Source: Deltaproteobacteria bacterium
GTDB lineage: Bacteria; Myxococcota_A; Polyangia; JAAYKL01
DNA length: 54,855 nucleotides
Direction of reading: 5' to 3'
Assembly (NCBI GenBank): GCA_016935665.1
Contig: JAFGQN010000113.1
Coordinates: 1-54,855, forward strand
A model generated the notes under the pieces. It saw nothing but the letters and a program-made list of their open reading frames with translations. It did no database searches and was not told the DNA's origin. This document shows, in pieces, positions 1 to 8,554 of this stretch. The position numbers were made by a program, and so were the translations under genes. The number at the start of each line of letters is the position of its first letter. Within the stretch, counting starts at the first letter, position 1.

Positions 1-74
1 AAAACTTCGAAGCCGCAGCCCAGTCCCCCGCTCAATGGCTCCCCTGGAACTATCAGCAAAATCTCGAAAAATAA
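1..74 (+). CDS. Possible 3' end of an upstream gene (partial)
   Basis: The third frame is open from the window edge to a TAA at 72-74 and reads as a plausible protein C-terminus ending in WNYQQNLEK. The first frame is also open, to a TAA at 280-282, but it gives a less protein-like, Lys/Asn/Met-rich reading. Without the upstream sequence neither can be preferred firmly, and no function can be assigned. Confidence 0.3.
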   Translation, partial: NFEAAAQSPAQWLPWNYQQNLEK

Positions 75-438
75 TTCAACTTTTTTTTCAATTAAGCAGG
101 CTGGTCGGAAGGACACTGTTTTTGGAAAATTGGAACTCGATCCTCCTGGTGAGATAAACGGCATAGAAATATTGATAAAGGAAATCATCATTTCCGAAAA
201 AATGGACGGATTGGTTATCGATAATAAACTAATGAACAATAAAATGAATGGAATGCTTCATGGAAACGATGACCGGCAATAAAAGGCTTTTCATTGGGTA
301 GTTTGAAAACTTTTGCCTTCTTTGATTTTTGAAGCACAGTTTTTTCACGATAACTACATTCATTGACGCAGTCACCTTGTCTTTGTGAAAATAAAGGATT
401 TGGGTCATCACATTAGACCCTTCGCCAAAGGAGAATTT
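75..438. other. AT-rich spacer before the glycine-rich protein gene
   Basis: No convincing gene is seen. The only possible content is the first-frame opening that runs to 282. The final part supplies the ribosome binding site AAAGGAG (427-433) of the next gene. A GTG at 385 is in frame with that gene but lacks a comparable ribosome binding site. I see no clear promoter or terminator hairpin. Confidence 0.5.
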
Positions 439-3138
439 ATGCCAAACTCAAACATTCCAGTAATTCAACCACGTCGCCACAACACTGTGGCGGAAACCAC
501 CCGGCCCGGTGTAGTAGTTCCCGATTTCATGGACCGCGCTCCACAGGAATATACTTCCTGGAAAACCGGAATATCACATTCGCTCTCGCGATTACATTTG
601 TTGCGTTCGCCGACTGTATTGTCATTTCGCGATTCTTTTGCCCAGAAAGTGACAATTCAAACGCTATTGGAAAAACTGAAAACTAATCAGATGACAGTGC
701 CCAACAAAATCAATCTCTCTTCAATAATGTATATTAACCAACCAGGTTTGTTGAAAAGCCGACAAGAAAGGCCATTAGGTTCATACACTTCTGTGGGGCC
801 ATATGTTTATGGTCCACTTGCCGAAAATATTCCTTATTCGTTTCCATCAGCACTTCACTGCCAATCAGAGACAATCAGTGGAGACCAGGTCGTTAATCGT
901 TTTCTTATTATTGCCAATGAAATTGTAATAGAAACTAACACGGTAATCATCATAGGAAAAAACATCAACAATTTAACAATCATCACAGACAAATTGGTAT
1001 GTGGAACCAACGTTAAAATTGTCAGTCAATCGAATATGTTTGAGCCGGCTCCCAAGGGTGTCAATGGCCAGAAAGGGAATCCTGACTGGGATCCCAAACA
1101 CGAAGACCCGCATCATAGCCCTAAACCAGGCCAAGGCAGAAAAAACGGTGGACATGGAGGTCGCGGAGGGGATGGCGATTCTGGACGCGATGGAGACGAT
1201 GCTCCGCGCCTGGAACTATGGGCTGTAAAATTTGACCGTTTGCCCAATATCGCTCTTATTGGCGGAGACGGACAAGATGGGGGAAACGGAGGCAATGGAG
1301 GAATCGGAGGAGATGGGTTAAAAGGATTCCATTCTGCTTCAAATATTTTTAACTGCAACCGCGGTCCGGGGCATGGTGGAAACGGAGGCAACGGTGGAGA
1401 TGGCGGTAGCGGTGGAGATGGCGGCGATGGCGGTAAGGGTGGTATTTTTGCACTCCACACCAGTGAGGTGAACATTAATTTGTCAATAGATTTGAGTGGC
1501 GGGAGAAAAGGCGTAGGAGGGAGTGGCGGAAAGCAAGGCACCGGCGGAGATTATGGTCGGCAAGGAGAACGTGAAGGATGGTGTAAAACAGCTTTTGGTA
1601 GTCATGATCGAGACGGCAAAAGCGGTCAGGCTGGTAAATCCGGGACACAAGGCCGAAATGGCATAGGTCGAGAGGAAAATGCTTCAGCTGTTTATGGTGT
1701 ACAGCAAATTTCATTCATTGATGATATTCCTACTCCTGTCACGAGCAATCCTATCATTCAAACTATCGACCCCTTAGAATGTCATCCAGGGGATACTATC
1801 GCTGCAGCAGGTATGAATTTGAAGAAGGAAGGATATACGACAAAACTCCATTTGGGAAGGCAAGAAGTTGCAATACAGGGATTAACGTCCACAAGTTTCA
1901 ATTTTAAAATTGATCCAGCGATAACTGCAGGAAACTATCAAATCGTTGTAAAGCTAATAAAAGGCACCGAAATTCTGCAGAGTAATTATGCGAATATCTT
2001 AGTAAAAGGCAGAATTGTTTCCGTTGAACCAGGCATTTTGATTCGAGGGTCGGCAGTTAAAGTAACTTGTAGTGGGCTAACATCCAGTCCAAGGCTACGA
2101 ATAAATAATGAAGACGTTTTGAACCTTCAGAAAAATGGTGATATATTAACCGGGACTCTGCCAATTCCATCAGACCCATATAAAGACTTCAATACACACG
2201 CATGCGTTCAAGTGTTGGATCAATCTAACGTTTATAGCTATTATGTCAGATATGAAAACTGCATTGATTTCGGGATGCGACCCTACCCAAATGGGTATGC
2301 ATTTGTTAATGGTGGATGGAGCGGCGTGGGAGATATAGGTATGTTCAAAAGGACCTACGGCCAGGACGCAGAAGTGAGAATAGCTTTTGGCGATGTTGTT
2401 GCATTGGCCTGGTTCGGTTTTTACAAATGGTTTTTTGTTAAGAAAAAACCAGGTCTTTGCTTCGGGATGTCAAATTCCGTTTTATATGCCTACCTCGTGG
2501 GAAGCCCAGGTCTGTTTGGCGATGACAAGGATGCAAGAGAAAAGTTTTTGACGGAAAAAGCAGGCAAAATGCTAAGTCAAGAGGTGTTACTCCATTTCTA
2601 CGACCAGATACGAACACCAGATCTCCCAGGGAGGTTGCAGGACCTTGAACTGAGCTTCGACCAGGTATTGGCCCAGAGTCAATCGGGGAATTCCTGTGTT
2701 GAGAATGCCAATTTCATTGCACTTCTGCCCCAGGGTGGATTAACTGCTGATCCAAAGTCGTTTTTTAATCTACTCCCATCTGCTCACATTATTGCCCCAT
2801 ACAAAATGATTTATCCCTCTTCTTCAGACTCTTTTATAAGACGGTTTGAATGCTACAATCCGAACAATCCAGGCCAACAAACCGACCAACAAATCAATGT
2901 CAATTGTCTTGATTTCTACAAAGAAAATGGACGACTAAAATTTAAATTATCCAATTACGGCTATAATGGTACACTGCAGGAAAATCCTGATTACAAAATG
3001 GCTGATGGCTGGACGATTGCAGTTGGAAATTTAAAAAAGCACTACATAGATGATGTTGATATTCCCCGAGCTGATTTCCTGGCAAATGTGCTGAATACCG
3101 ACTTGGCAGCGTTGATAAACTCCATTACGGGTAATTAG
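439..3138 (+). CDS. Glycine-rich, IPT-like protein with a putative papain-like C-terminal domain
   Basis: The chosen start is ATG 439, preceded by AAAGGAG with 5 bases between; a GTG at 385 in the same frame has no such site. The protein has 899 residues. The N-terminal ~190 residues are not recognised. They are followed by a collagen-like GGNGGDGG-type region, roughly residues 200-410 in two blocks. Next come one or two IPT/TIG-like beta segments (about 445-600). The last third carries CFGMS (Cys674), AHIIAPY (His783) and YNPNNPG (Asn807). This pattern resembles bacterial papain-like cysteine peptidase domains with a Cys-His-Asn/Asp set; that is recognition by eye, not a search. No signal peptide or membrane segment is evident, so its location is unclear. 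It stands alone, with a gene remnant downstream. Presence of the gene is near certain; the peptidase call is tentative. Confidence 0.8.
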   Translation: MPNSNIPVIQPRRHNTVAETTRPGVVVPDFMDRAPQEYTSWKTGISHSLSRLHLLRSPTVLSFRDSFAQKVTIQTLLEKLKTNQMTVPNKINLSSIMYINQPGLLKSRQERPLGSYTSVGPYVYGPLAENIPYSFPSALHCQSETISGDQVVNRFLIIANEIVIETNTVIIIGKNINNLTIITDKLVCGTNVKIVSQSNMFEPAPKGVNGQKGNPDWDPKHEDPHHSPKPGQGRKNGGHGGRGGDGDSGRDGDDAPRLELWAVKFDRLPNIALIGGDGQDGGNGGNGGIGGDGLKGFHSASNIFNCNRGPGHGGNGGNGGDGGSGGDGGDGGKGGIFALHTSEVNINLSIDLSGGRKGVGGSGGKQGTGGDYGRQGEREGWCKTAFGSHDRDGKSGQAGKSGTQGRNGIGREENASAVYGVQQISFIDDIPTPVTSNPIIQTIDPLECHPGDTIAAAGMNLKKEGYTTKLHLGRQEVAIQGLTSTSFNFKIDPAITAGNYQIVVKLIKGTEILQSNYANILVKGRIVSVEPGILIRGSAVKVTCSGLTSSPRLRINNEDVLNLQKNGDILTGTLPIPSDPYKDFNTHACVQVLDQSNVYSYYVRYENCIDFGMRPYPNGYAFVNGGWSGVGDIGMFKRTYGQDAEVRIAFGDVVALAWFGFYKWFFVKKKPGLCFGMSNSVLYAYLVGSPGLFGDDKDAREKFLTEKAGKMLSQEVLLHFYDQIRTPDLPGRLQDLELSFDQVLAQSQSGNSCVENANFIALLPQGGLTADPKSFFNLLPSAHIIAPYKMIYPSSSDSFIRRFECYNPNNPGQQTDQQINVNCLDFYKENGRLKFKLSNYGYNGTLQENPDYKMADGWTIAVGNLKKHYIDDVDIPRADFLANVLNTDLAALINSITGN

Positions 3139-3361
3139 TTATCCTTCCCTTCAATCATCACACACAACGACAACTACCGCATTACGCATCGATCACACTT
3201 CTCAATACCGCCAGATCATTGCATTCATGAAATACGTTCCGTTTTACATAATTGGCCCGAAGGTCCCTCGCGTGCTCCTCCGCTTCCTTGAAATCTGTTT
3301 TGGCTTTTCTGTGTTTCTCGCTCTGGGTAACAACTATCTCGGTCACCTCATCATACAGTAA

Positions 3362-3757
3362 TACATACAGCCCGATGGATGCTCCGAGTATGTGCAGGGG
3401 GTTGAAGTATCGGCGGCTTTCGATGGCACTGTGCCAGAGGGATTTGAAATAACGGATTTGGCACCATGCGCCATGCTGGTGTTTCAGGGACCGGCGTTTG
3501 AAGCGCTGTGGGATGTGATGAGTGATTACGATCCCGCCATAATTGGTTACGCGTGGGCGCCCGATGACAGTCCGCGCTTCCAGCTGGCGCCCATGGGGTA
3601 TCGCGGCTACATTGAAGGCAAACCGGTTCGCCACAAAATAAAAAAAAATCGTTTCCCGCCCAACGGATTTTCATACCACCGGCCATTTACAGAGCAAACA
3701 CGAGCGCTGCAAATGTGTCGCTCTTTGCAATTGATGGAGTGTGTATGGAACCGATGA
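3362..3757 (+). pseudogene. Remnant of an AraC-family regulator (GyrI-like effector domain only)
   Basis: An open frame after a TAA at 3359-3361 encodes a C-terminal effector-binding domain. Diagnostic stretches are YVQGVEV, PEGFEITDL, MLVFQGP, YDPAIIGYAWAPDDSPRF and QLAPMGYRGYIEGKPV. This is the GyrI-like sensing domain found at the end of some AraC-type transcription regulators. The DNA-binding AraC HTH region and the first part of the sensor are missing upstream, and no good start is present (a GTG at 3392 is the first candidate). The last ~40 residues after GKPV look like read-through. The frame runs into the next gene's start region. A truncated, non-functional remnant is the simplest reading. 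A small stand-alone SOUL/GyrI-type binding protein is less likely. Confidence 0.6.
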
Positions 3758-4710
3758 CCCGAATTTTATGTTTAACCGGAGTGTGTCTGTTGGCCATGGC
3801 GTGCGGAGGAAATCTGGACGACTTGCTTGACGACGCGGGAAACCGCGCGAATGCAGCGATTGACGATTTGGAGGCGTCGGATGCGGACCTGGTTTCCGAG
3901 TGTCTGGCGCGCGTTCCACAATGCGCCGACGGGAATGCGAAAGGAAATATTTGCCAATTGATGGAGGAGCAGTGCCTCGCGCTGGGGGACCATTTGGAGG
4001 ACGTGCGGGGGCCATCGGTATCGTGTTGGCAGGATGTGGCAGACTGCGCCGATGCGGGGGCTGACGATTGTGGCGCCAAAGCCAACGATTGCGACGCCAA
4101 TGATGACGATATGGTTTTTAATCGGGAGCCATTGATTGATTGCTTTGGGATTGTGGAGTTTTGCCTGGTGGGTACGGTCGATGGCGAGCGAGAGGATCCG
4201 CTGGTGTGCGCCGGTTTGTTGTCCCAGTGCGATGATTTGGCCAAATGGGTGATTGCGGTGGAGGCTGCGCGATTCTACGATAGCCCGGACGCATACAATT
4301 TGTGTGTGACGGCGCGGCAACAGTTGCCCGTTCACTGGGTTTGCCCCATGCCCGATGGCGCATTGGATACAGAGATGGATACCATGTGGAGTGCGCCGGT
4401 GGACGCGGATACCTCGACAGTGTGGGGTGGAGATGGCGATACCGCTGCACCGGATACGGGTTGGTGTAGCTGTCTGTGCGGAGAGGTGGACTCGTCGACG
4501 GAGTGGAGCGGGGAGATGGATACGGCTGACCAGACGGATACCGGTTGGGAGTATATCGAGGATACGGCTGCACCCGACACCAGCCCGGTTGACGTCGTCG
4601 ATCATGATTCGGAATGGAGCGACCAGCCCGATAAATGGGATACGGAGCCCGTGCCCGATGCCACTGAATGGGATACAGAGCCCGTGCCCGATCCCAATGG
4701 GGCCCAGTGA
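3745..4710 (+). CDS. Cys-rich lipoprotein with Asp/Thr-rich tail
   Basis: The ATG at 3745 is chosen because a GGAG-like site lies just upstream and the product begins with a compact lipoprotein signal ending LLAMAC. An ATG-like start at 3715 would hide it. The product has 321 residues. Mature residues ~20-210 contain regularly spaced Cys (CLARVPQC, CQLMEEQC, CWQDVADC, CFGIVEFC, CAGLLSQC), suggesting several disulphides. The C-terminal ~110 residues are an Asp/Thr/Trp/Pro-rich low-complexity tail with DTEPVPD units. No family is recognised. It is the first of six closely packed same-strand genes around an ECF sigma factor and is probably a surface-exposed outer-membrane lipoprotein of that module. 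Confidence 0.8.
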   Translation: MEPMTRILCLTGVCLLAMACGGNLDDLLDDAGNRANAAIDDLEASDADLVSECLARVPQCADGNAKGNICQLMEEQCLALGDHLEDVRGPSVSCWQDVADCADAGADDCGAKANDCDANDDDMVFNREPLIDCFGIVEFCLVGTVDGEREDPLVCAGLLSQCDDLAKWVIAVEAARFYDSPDAYNLCVTARQQLPVHWVCPMPDGALDTEMDTMWSAPVDADTSTVWGGDGDTAAPDTGWCSCLCGEVDSSTEWSGEMDTADQTDTGWEYIEDTAAPDTSPVDVVDHDSEWSDQPDKWDTEPVPDATEWDTEPVPDPNGAQ

Positions 4711-4780
4711 TGCTCAATCCTGACAATGAGTGACATTTCCACTGTTGAATTATCTGTTCTGCCGGTATACTGAGCCACAG

Positions 4781-5902
4781 ATGCGCTGCTGTATATACCG
4801 CCCCCTTCTGTATTTGTTTATCCTGCCAATAATTGCCTGGTTGGTTCCCGCAAAGGGCCTTTGCCAAAATGACAAAGCGCTGCCGTATCAATGGCGTGTT
4901 CCAGGCGTATGCGGTGGTGAAGCCGATGTGGTGTCTCGTGTGGCGCGAATTCTGGACGGGGCGTTTGTGGCCGCGACAAATCGACGGGTGCACGGCGAGA
5001 TTCGGGCGGTGGATGCGCGTTGGGTAGTGGGGATGCGAGTGTTTGACGATTCGCAGCCGTACGAACGGACGATTACCGTTCACACATGTCATGCGGCACT
5101 CGAAGTGGCGGCGCTGCTGACGGCGCTGGCGATTGATCCGATGGCGGTGATGCACTCTGACGACCCGTCACTGGAAGCCCGCATGGCGCAATTGGACAAT
5201 GATACCGTCAACGAACCGGTGACCGCCCCTGTTCAGGCAAACGACGCGCCTTCAAAGGCTGTGCCGACAAATGGCACTGGCGCTGTCCGCTCTGATCCAG
5301 CGCCCATTGCCCCGGTAAACAATACGCCCGCACCAGCGGATGCCGACGCGACAGAGGCAGGCGGGGTAAATTGGGTGCTGTTTCGGTTTGCTGCGGGGGC
5401 CGGTGTGCAGATGGATTTTGGAACGCTCGCCGCAGTTCGACCGGGGGTCACTTTGACGGGGGCCTTTTTCTGGCGGCAATGGATAGGGACGGTGTCGGTC
5501 GGATACCTGCCGCCCATGACCCAAACAGTGACCACGGCTCAACACAGCGTTCATTTTACGTCGCAGGCGTTCTTGCCGGCGGTGGGGGCGGGACGGATTA
5601 TCCACCTGAATCGCCTGTTGCTGGGGGGATCTGTAGCGGTTGCCGCCATTGGCATCCGGGCGGCGGCCACGGGAATTGTGCGGCCTGTGCAACGCTCGGT
5701 ATGGACGGGCAAAGGGAGCGTGTGCGGGCATGTGGCGTGGCGCTTTTCCCGTTCCATTGGCGTTTGGTTGACCGTCTCTGCGGATGCCCTTTTGGCACGA
5801 CCCCGGTTTTATGTGGAGGGGGTGGGCACTGTTTATCAGCCTCGACGTGTGGTGGCGACGGCACTTATTTCTCTTTTTTTCACGCGAGGTAACGGAAATT
5901 GA
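4781..5902 (+). CDS. Exported envelope protein, possibly beta-barrel, of the sigma-factor cluster
   Basis: ATG 4781 gives a clean signal peptide (hydrophobic LLYLFILPIIAWLV followed by a small-residue cleavage region near KGLCQ). A GTG at 4730 is an alternative start. The product has about 373 residues. Residues ~30-130 form a compact domain with CGGEADVVSRV and a later TCHAALEVAALLTALAIDP segment. That arrangement is common in Myxococcota proteins encoded beside ECF sigma factors (recalled, not searched). A Pro/Ala/Asp linker follows, then ~190 residues of alternating Gly/aromatic strands that could form an outer-membrane barrel. The stop overlaps the start of the sigma-factor gene, implying translational coupling. 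Confidence 0.75.
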   Translation: MRCCIYRPLLYLFILPIIAWLVPAKGLCQNDKALPYQWRVPGVCGGEADVVSRVARILDGAFVAATNRRVHGEIRAVDARWVVGMRVFDDSQPYERTITVHTCHAALEVAALLTALAIDPMAVMHSDDPSLEARMAQLDNDTVNEPVTAPVQANDAPSKAVPTNGTGAVRSDPAPIAPVNNTPAPADADATEAGGVNWVLFRFAAGAGVQMDFGTLAAVRPGVTLTGAFFWRQWIGTVSVGYLPPMTQTVTTAQHSVHFTSQAFLPAVGAGRIIHLNRLLLGGSVAVAAIGIRAAATGIVRPVQRSVWTGKGSVCGHVAWRFSRSIGVWLTVSADALLARPRFYVEGVGTVYQPRRVVATALISLFFTRGNGN

Positions 5903-6525
5903 TCATTGCGGCCATATACCATGTGATGACCGTTATATGTGCCATCGCCGCGCTCTTTCAACGCCATCGTTCTGCTGCCACAACGGCAACGACGGCGTTG
6001 GCGGAATATTCGTTTGAAGCGGTGTATGAAGAAAATTTTGAGTTTGTGTGGCGCACCGTGGGGGCATTTGGCGTATCTTTGGCGCAGCGGGATGACGCGG
6101 TTCAGGAAGTGTTTATTGTGATTCATCGCCGACTGTCTGCGTACACGCCCGAGGCGTCATTGCGCAGCTGGATTTTTGGTATTGTCCGCCGTGTCGCCCG
6201 GGATTTTCGGCGAGCGCAGCAGCGGCGGGGGACCAAGGTGGCGGCAACGGACGTGAATGTGGGCGCAGACGGGCGCGATCCGTATTTTCACGCCACGCGC
6301 AATGAGGCGCTGTCGATTGTGTTGGCATTTGCCGACACCCTTGATGAAGAGTGGCGGGCGCTGTTTATCCTTTCCGAATTGGAGCAGCTGTCGGCGCCAG
6401 AGATTGCGGCGGCCATGGCGCTGAATCTCAATACGGTGTATTCGCGTATTCGCAGCGTGCGAAGCCAATTGGCCAAATTTATGAATGAGCGCACGGGAGA
6501 CGTGCAGGGAGTCCCCTATGAATGA
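5899..6525 (+). CDS. ECF-type RNA polymerase sigma factor
   Basis: A sigma-70 family, extracytoplasmic-function-type protein of 208 residues. Region 2 lies around residues 40-105 (VYEENFEFVWRTV, then DDAVQEVFIVIHRRL and LRSWIFGIVRRVARDFRR). Region 4 lies around 145-200 (LDEEWRALFILSELEQLS, then APEIAAAMALNLNTVYSRIRS), with no extra domain. The proposed start TTG 5899 overlaps the upstream stop; ATG 5926 is the alternative. Both leave an unusual short hydrophobic leader before region 2. The next gene begins inside its last codons. The arrangement of sigma factor, membrane protein and lipoproteins suggests it controls envelope genes, perhaps this cluster itself. Its promoter motif cannot be read from one copy. 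Confidence 0.9.
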   Translation: MIIAAIYHVMTVICAIAALFQRHRSAATTATTALAEYSFEAVYEENFEFVWRTVGAFGVSLAQRDDAVQEVFIVIHRRLSAYTPEASLRSWIFGIVRRVARDFRRAQQRRGTKVAATDVNVGADGRDPYFHATRNEALSIVLAFADTLDEEWRALFILSELEQLSAPEIAAAMALNLNTVYSRIRSVRSQLAKFMNERTGDVQGVPYE

Positions 6526-7372
6526 CAGGCATATAGACAACCTCCTGTCGGATGCCCGGTCAACGCTGGAACCGACACCCATTGACAGGGAACGCATGCA
6601 TCGCAAAGTGATGGGGGCTGTGGGTGTGGCGACCGTGGTGACGGCAGCAAGCGCATCGGCGGCAAAAGCAACGAGCGGTTTGGCGTCATCGCTGGGCATT
6701 TCGGGCGGTGCGGTTGCCGTGGTCAAAATAACAGTGAGCGGACTGCTGCTGGGGGGCGTTATCGCACTGGGAGCAGCGGGCATTAACGAGCTGGAAAAGG
6801 ACACAACCGAAGATGTGCCGAGGAAGGTTACCCGGTGGGATGATGGCGCGGGCACCGTCCACGCTGATCCCGTTCCAATAGGACCGTCTGAACAGTTCGA
6901 TGAACGTGACGAAATCCCCCCAATCCCCTTTGAAAAAGGGGGAACCACTATCTCGGAACCCATTGAGTCAAATGATGGCACTGCCATTTCTGCTCCTTTG
7001 TCTCGAGCGCCCAAACGGGGCACCACCGCCAAAACGGCGCCGATTCAAAACGCAACCCCAGACAGGGGCGATGATCAGGTGTTGCAGGAACTGGCGATGA
7101 TCAAAACGGCCGTATTGGCGCTTCGGCAAAATGATTTTAGTCGGGCGATTCAGTTGTTGGAGGACTGCAAAGGCCGGTTCCCCCATGGGTCAATGCGTCA
7201 GGAGCGCGATGGGCTGTATATTTCGGCATTGTGTGGAGCCGGCAACATCCAGCGGGCAAAAAAGGCCGATGCGGCGTTTCGCAGGCGGTACAAAAACGCA
7301 CCTGTCATGGTTCAGGTGGCGCCGGAGTGTCAGGCGCCGGGGAACGCCATGGTACGGGATACTGGGAATTAA
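6518..7372 (+). CDS. Single-pass membrane protein following the sigma factor, possible anti-sigma regulator
   Basis: ATG 6518 is preferred because AGGGAG lies just upstream and it overlaps the sigma-factor stop. The product has 284 residues. A short cytoplasmic N-terminus (LLSDARSTLEPTPIDRERM) precedes a Gly/Ala/Val-rich hydrophobic stretch at about residues 60-90. A Pro/Thr-rich linker follows, then a helical C-terminal ~90 residues (LAMIKTAVLALRQNDFSRAI, LLEDCKGRFPHGS) resembling a TPR/BamD-like pair. Position and topology fit a membrane anti-sigma partner, but no zinc (ZAS) motif HxxxCxxC is present, so this is inference. The linker contains the peptide IPPIPFEKGG, encoded by an inserted repeat (see 6911-6944). 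Confidence 0.75.
   Translation: MNDRHIDNLLSDARSTLEPTPIDRERMHRKVMGAVGVATVVTAASASAAKATSGLASSLGISGGAVAVVKITVSGLLLGGVIALGAAGINELEKDTTEDVPRKVTRWDDGAGTVHADPVPIGPSEQFDERDEIPPIPFEKGGTTISEPIESNDGTAISAPLSRAPKRGTTAKTAPIQNATPDRGDDQVLQELAMIKTAVLALRQNDFSRAIQLLEDCKGRFPHGSMRQERDGLYISALCGAGNIQRAKKADAAFRRRYKNAPVMVQVAPECQAPGNAMVRDTGN
6911..6944 (+). repeat. Short palindromic repeat of the NPPNPP-xKGG type inside a coding frame
   Basis: The segment reads AATCCCCCCAATCCCC then TTTGAAAAAGGGGGAA. CCCCTTT (6925-6931) pairs with AAAGGGG (6935-6941) around a three-base loop. From memory, sequences of this form, often translated as NPPNPPF-KGG, are dispersed short repeats in many bacterial genomes. Here it lies in frame within the linker of the membrane protein and adds IPPIPFEKGG. 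Confidence 0.55.
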
Positions 7373-7373
7373 C

Positions 7374-7742
7374 ATGAGAAAAATGCGCCTGGGTCTGGCT
7401 CAAAAAAGGTGTCTTGTCACTTGGAGCGCGGTTGTGTGCATTGGGTGCGATGATCCGCTGGTGAATCTGGGCAGCGATGTGGAATGGACCCATCGCGATA
7501 CCTCGACGGTCAATATGGGGGCAGACAGTGATACATCGGGTTCAGACCATGATGCCGATACGGATACGCAGGACCTGCCGGACGAAGACACGGCAGAGAG
7601 TGCGGATACCGCTCCTGAGGCAGATACCGAAAGAGTGCCGCTGGATACGATGGCAACAGCCACTGACGACGGTGACACAACAATCGAAGATACCATGCCA
7701 CCGTTAAGTGGAGATATCGACAAAAGCGGTATAAATAAATGA
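7374..7742 (+). CDS. Small Asp/Thr-rich lipoprotein
   Basis: The ATG at 7374 lies one base after the upstream TAA. The 122-residue product opens with a basic/hydrophobic signal ending in VVCIGC, a lipobox-like site. Almost all of the mature part is a low-complexity Asp/Thr/Ser/Glu linker (DADTDTQDLPDEDTAES and similar) with no folded domain apparent. It overlaps the next gene by four bases (ATGA). It may act as a flexible surface stalk or as a decoy or linker lipoprotein; no function is recognised. Confidence 0.75.
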   Translation: MRKMRLGLAQKRCLVTWSAVVCIGCDDPLVNLGSDVEWTHRDTSTVNMGADSDTSGSDHDADTDTQDLPDEDTAESADTAPEADTERVPLDTMATATDDGDTTIEDTMPPLSGDIDKSGINK

Positions 7743-8554
7743 ACACAAGGGTCTTCGCAGCACAAAATCTTCCTGTGTTGCTTCTGTTACTGCAACTGCT
7801 GTTGAGCGGTTGTACGCCATCCCCCAGTTCAAAACAGACGCCAAACAAACATCACAGCGTGTTAAACCCAAAGGACACTGCGTCATCAACGCATACGCCG
7901 ACCCAGCAAAAGTCCAAACAAAAGCTTCCGCCAGACGTTTCCCAAAACGATGTCGCACCGCCGCCGAGTCCGCAGTTTGAAATCAGACGCGAGATGACAT
8001 CCTGCGAAACCTTCGTGGATATTTCGCCAAAAGGAAAAGACCGCCCGACAATCAACTGGCGTTCAAAATCGAAACGGATTTTTATTCTGTGGAACAGGGC
8101 GCAACCGATGAGCCAGCAAACAGGTGTGCTGCGAGATATGCTGATGGAGCTGGCATCTGCGGAAGGCAAAGCCGTCCTTGCACATGCCTCGATGAGCACC
8201 AGTCTGGATTGGTACAGCAATCCGGAGGTCGCACAGCGCATCGCACAGGCCGCCGCCACTGACAGTGACTGGACAGATGCCCGCCGAACGCGAAACCAGC
8301 GGTGGGATCCCGCATGGACGCTCAACAGATATATTGTGCGGGTGGCCGAATCAAAACGGCTGTTCACGGAGCTGGACGATATTTTTGCGCCACTGGGAGT
8401 GCGTCCCGTGCTGGAAGGTGTGGAAAAATGTTCCACGGCCCGGGCGAATGGAAAGGGCGAGTTGGGAAAGCTGCTCAAAGAGGGCGGTATTCGTTCCCAA
8501 AAAGTATTGCCCGCCGGATGCCTGATGTCCTGGTTTGAACTGGAAAAGTTATAA
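7739..8554 (+). CDS. Lipoprotein of unknown function, last gene of the sigma cluster
   Basis: It starts at ATG 7739, overlapping the previous stop. The 271-residue product has a strong lipoprotein signal (LLLLLQLLLSGC). A polar, Pro/Lys/Thr-rich linker of ~60 residues is followed by a folded, Trp-containing region (FILWNRAQPMSQQTG, SLDWYSNPEVAQRI, RWDPAWTLNRYIVRVAESKR). Three Cys in the mature domain (TSCET, EKCSTA, AGCLMS) could form a disulphide. I do not recognise the family. The position implies co-expression with the ECF sigma factor. No clear terminator follows; the next annotated gene converges from the other strand. Confidence 0.75.
   Translation: MNTRVFAAQNLPVLLLLLQLLLSGCTPSPSSKQTPNKHHSVLNPKDTASSTHTPTQQKSKQKLPPDVSQNDVAPPPSPQFEIRREMTSCETFVDISPKGKDRPTINWRSKSKRIFILWNRAQPMSQQTGVLRDMLMELASAEGKAVLAHASMSTSLDWYSNPEVAQRIAQAAATDSDWTDARRTRNQRWDPAWTLNRYIVRVAESKRLFTELDDIFAPLGVRPVLEGVEKCSTARANGKGELGKLLKEGGIRSQKVLPAGCLMSWFELEKL

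Noticed and set aside
1261-1450. Repeated GGNGGDGG-coding DNA considered as a CRISPR-like array
   Set aside because: The units are short, in frame and variable in spacing, and they encode a glycine-rich protein segment.
1113-1541. Long minus-strand open frame opposite the glycine-rich region
   Set aside because: Its Pro-rich product is the mirror of GGN/GGD codons on the plus strand and has no ribosome binding site or signal.
3182-3634. Whole minus-strand 150-codon frame as one gene
   Set aside because: Its first half is antisense to a clear GyrI-like domain. Only the last third could be a fragment.
3772-5155. Large minus-strand open frames opposite the first two sigma-cluster genes
   Set aside because: They overlap genes with lipobox and signal peptide on the plus strand, and their products are Arg/His/Pro-rich without motifs.
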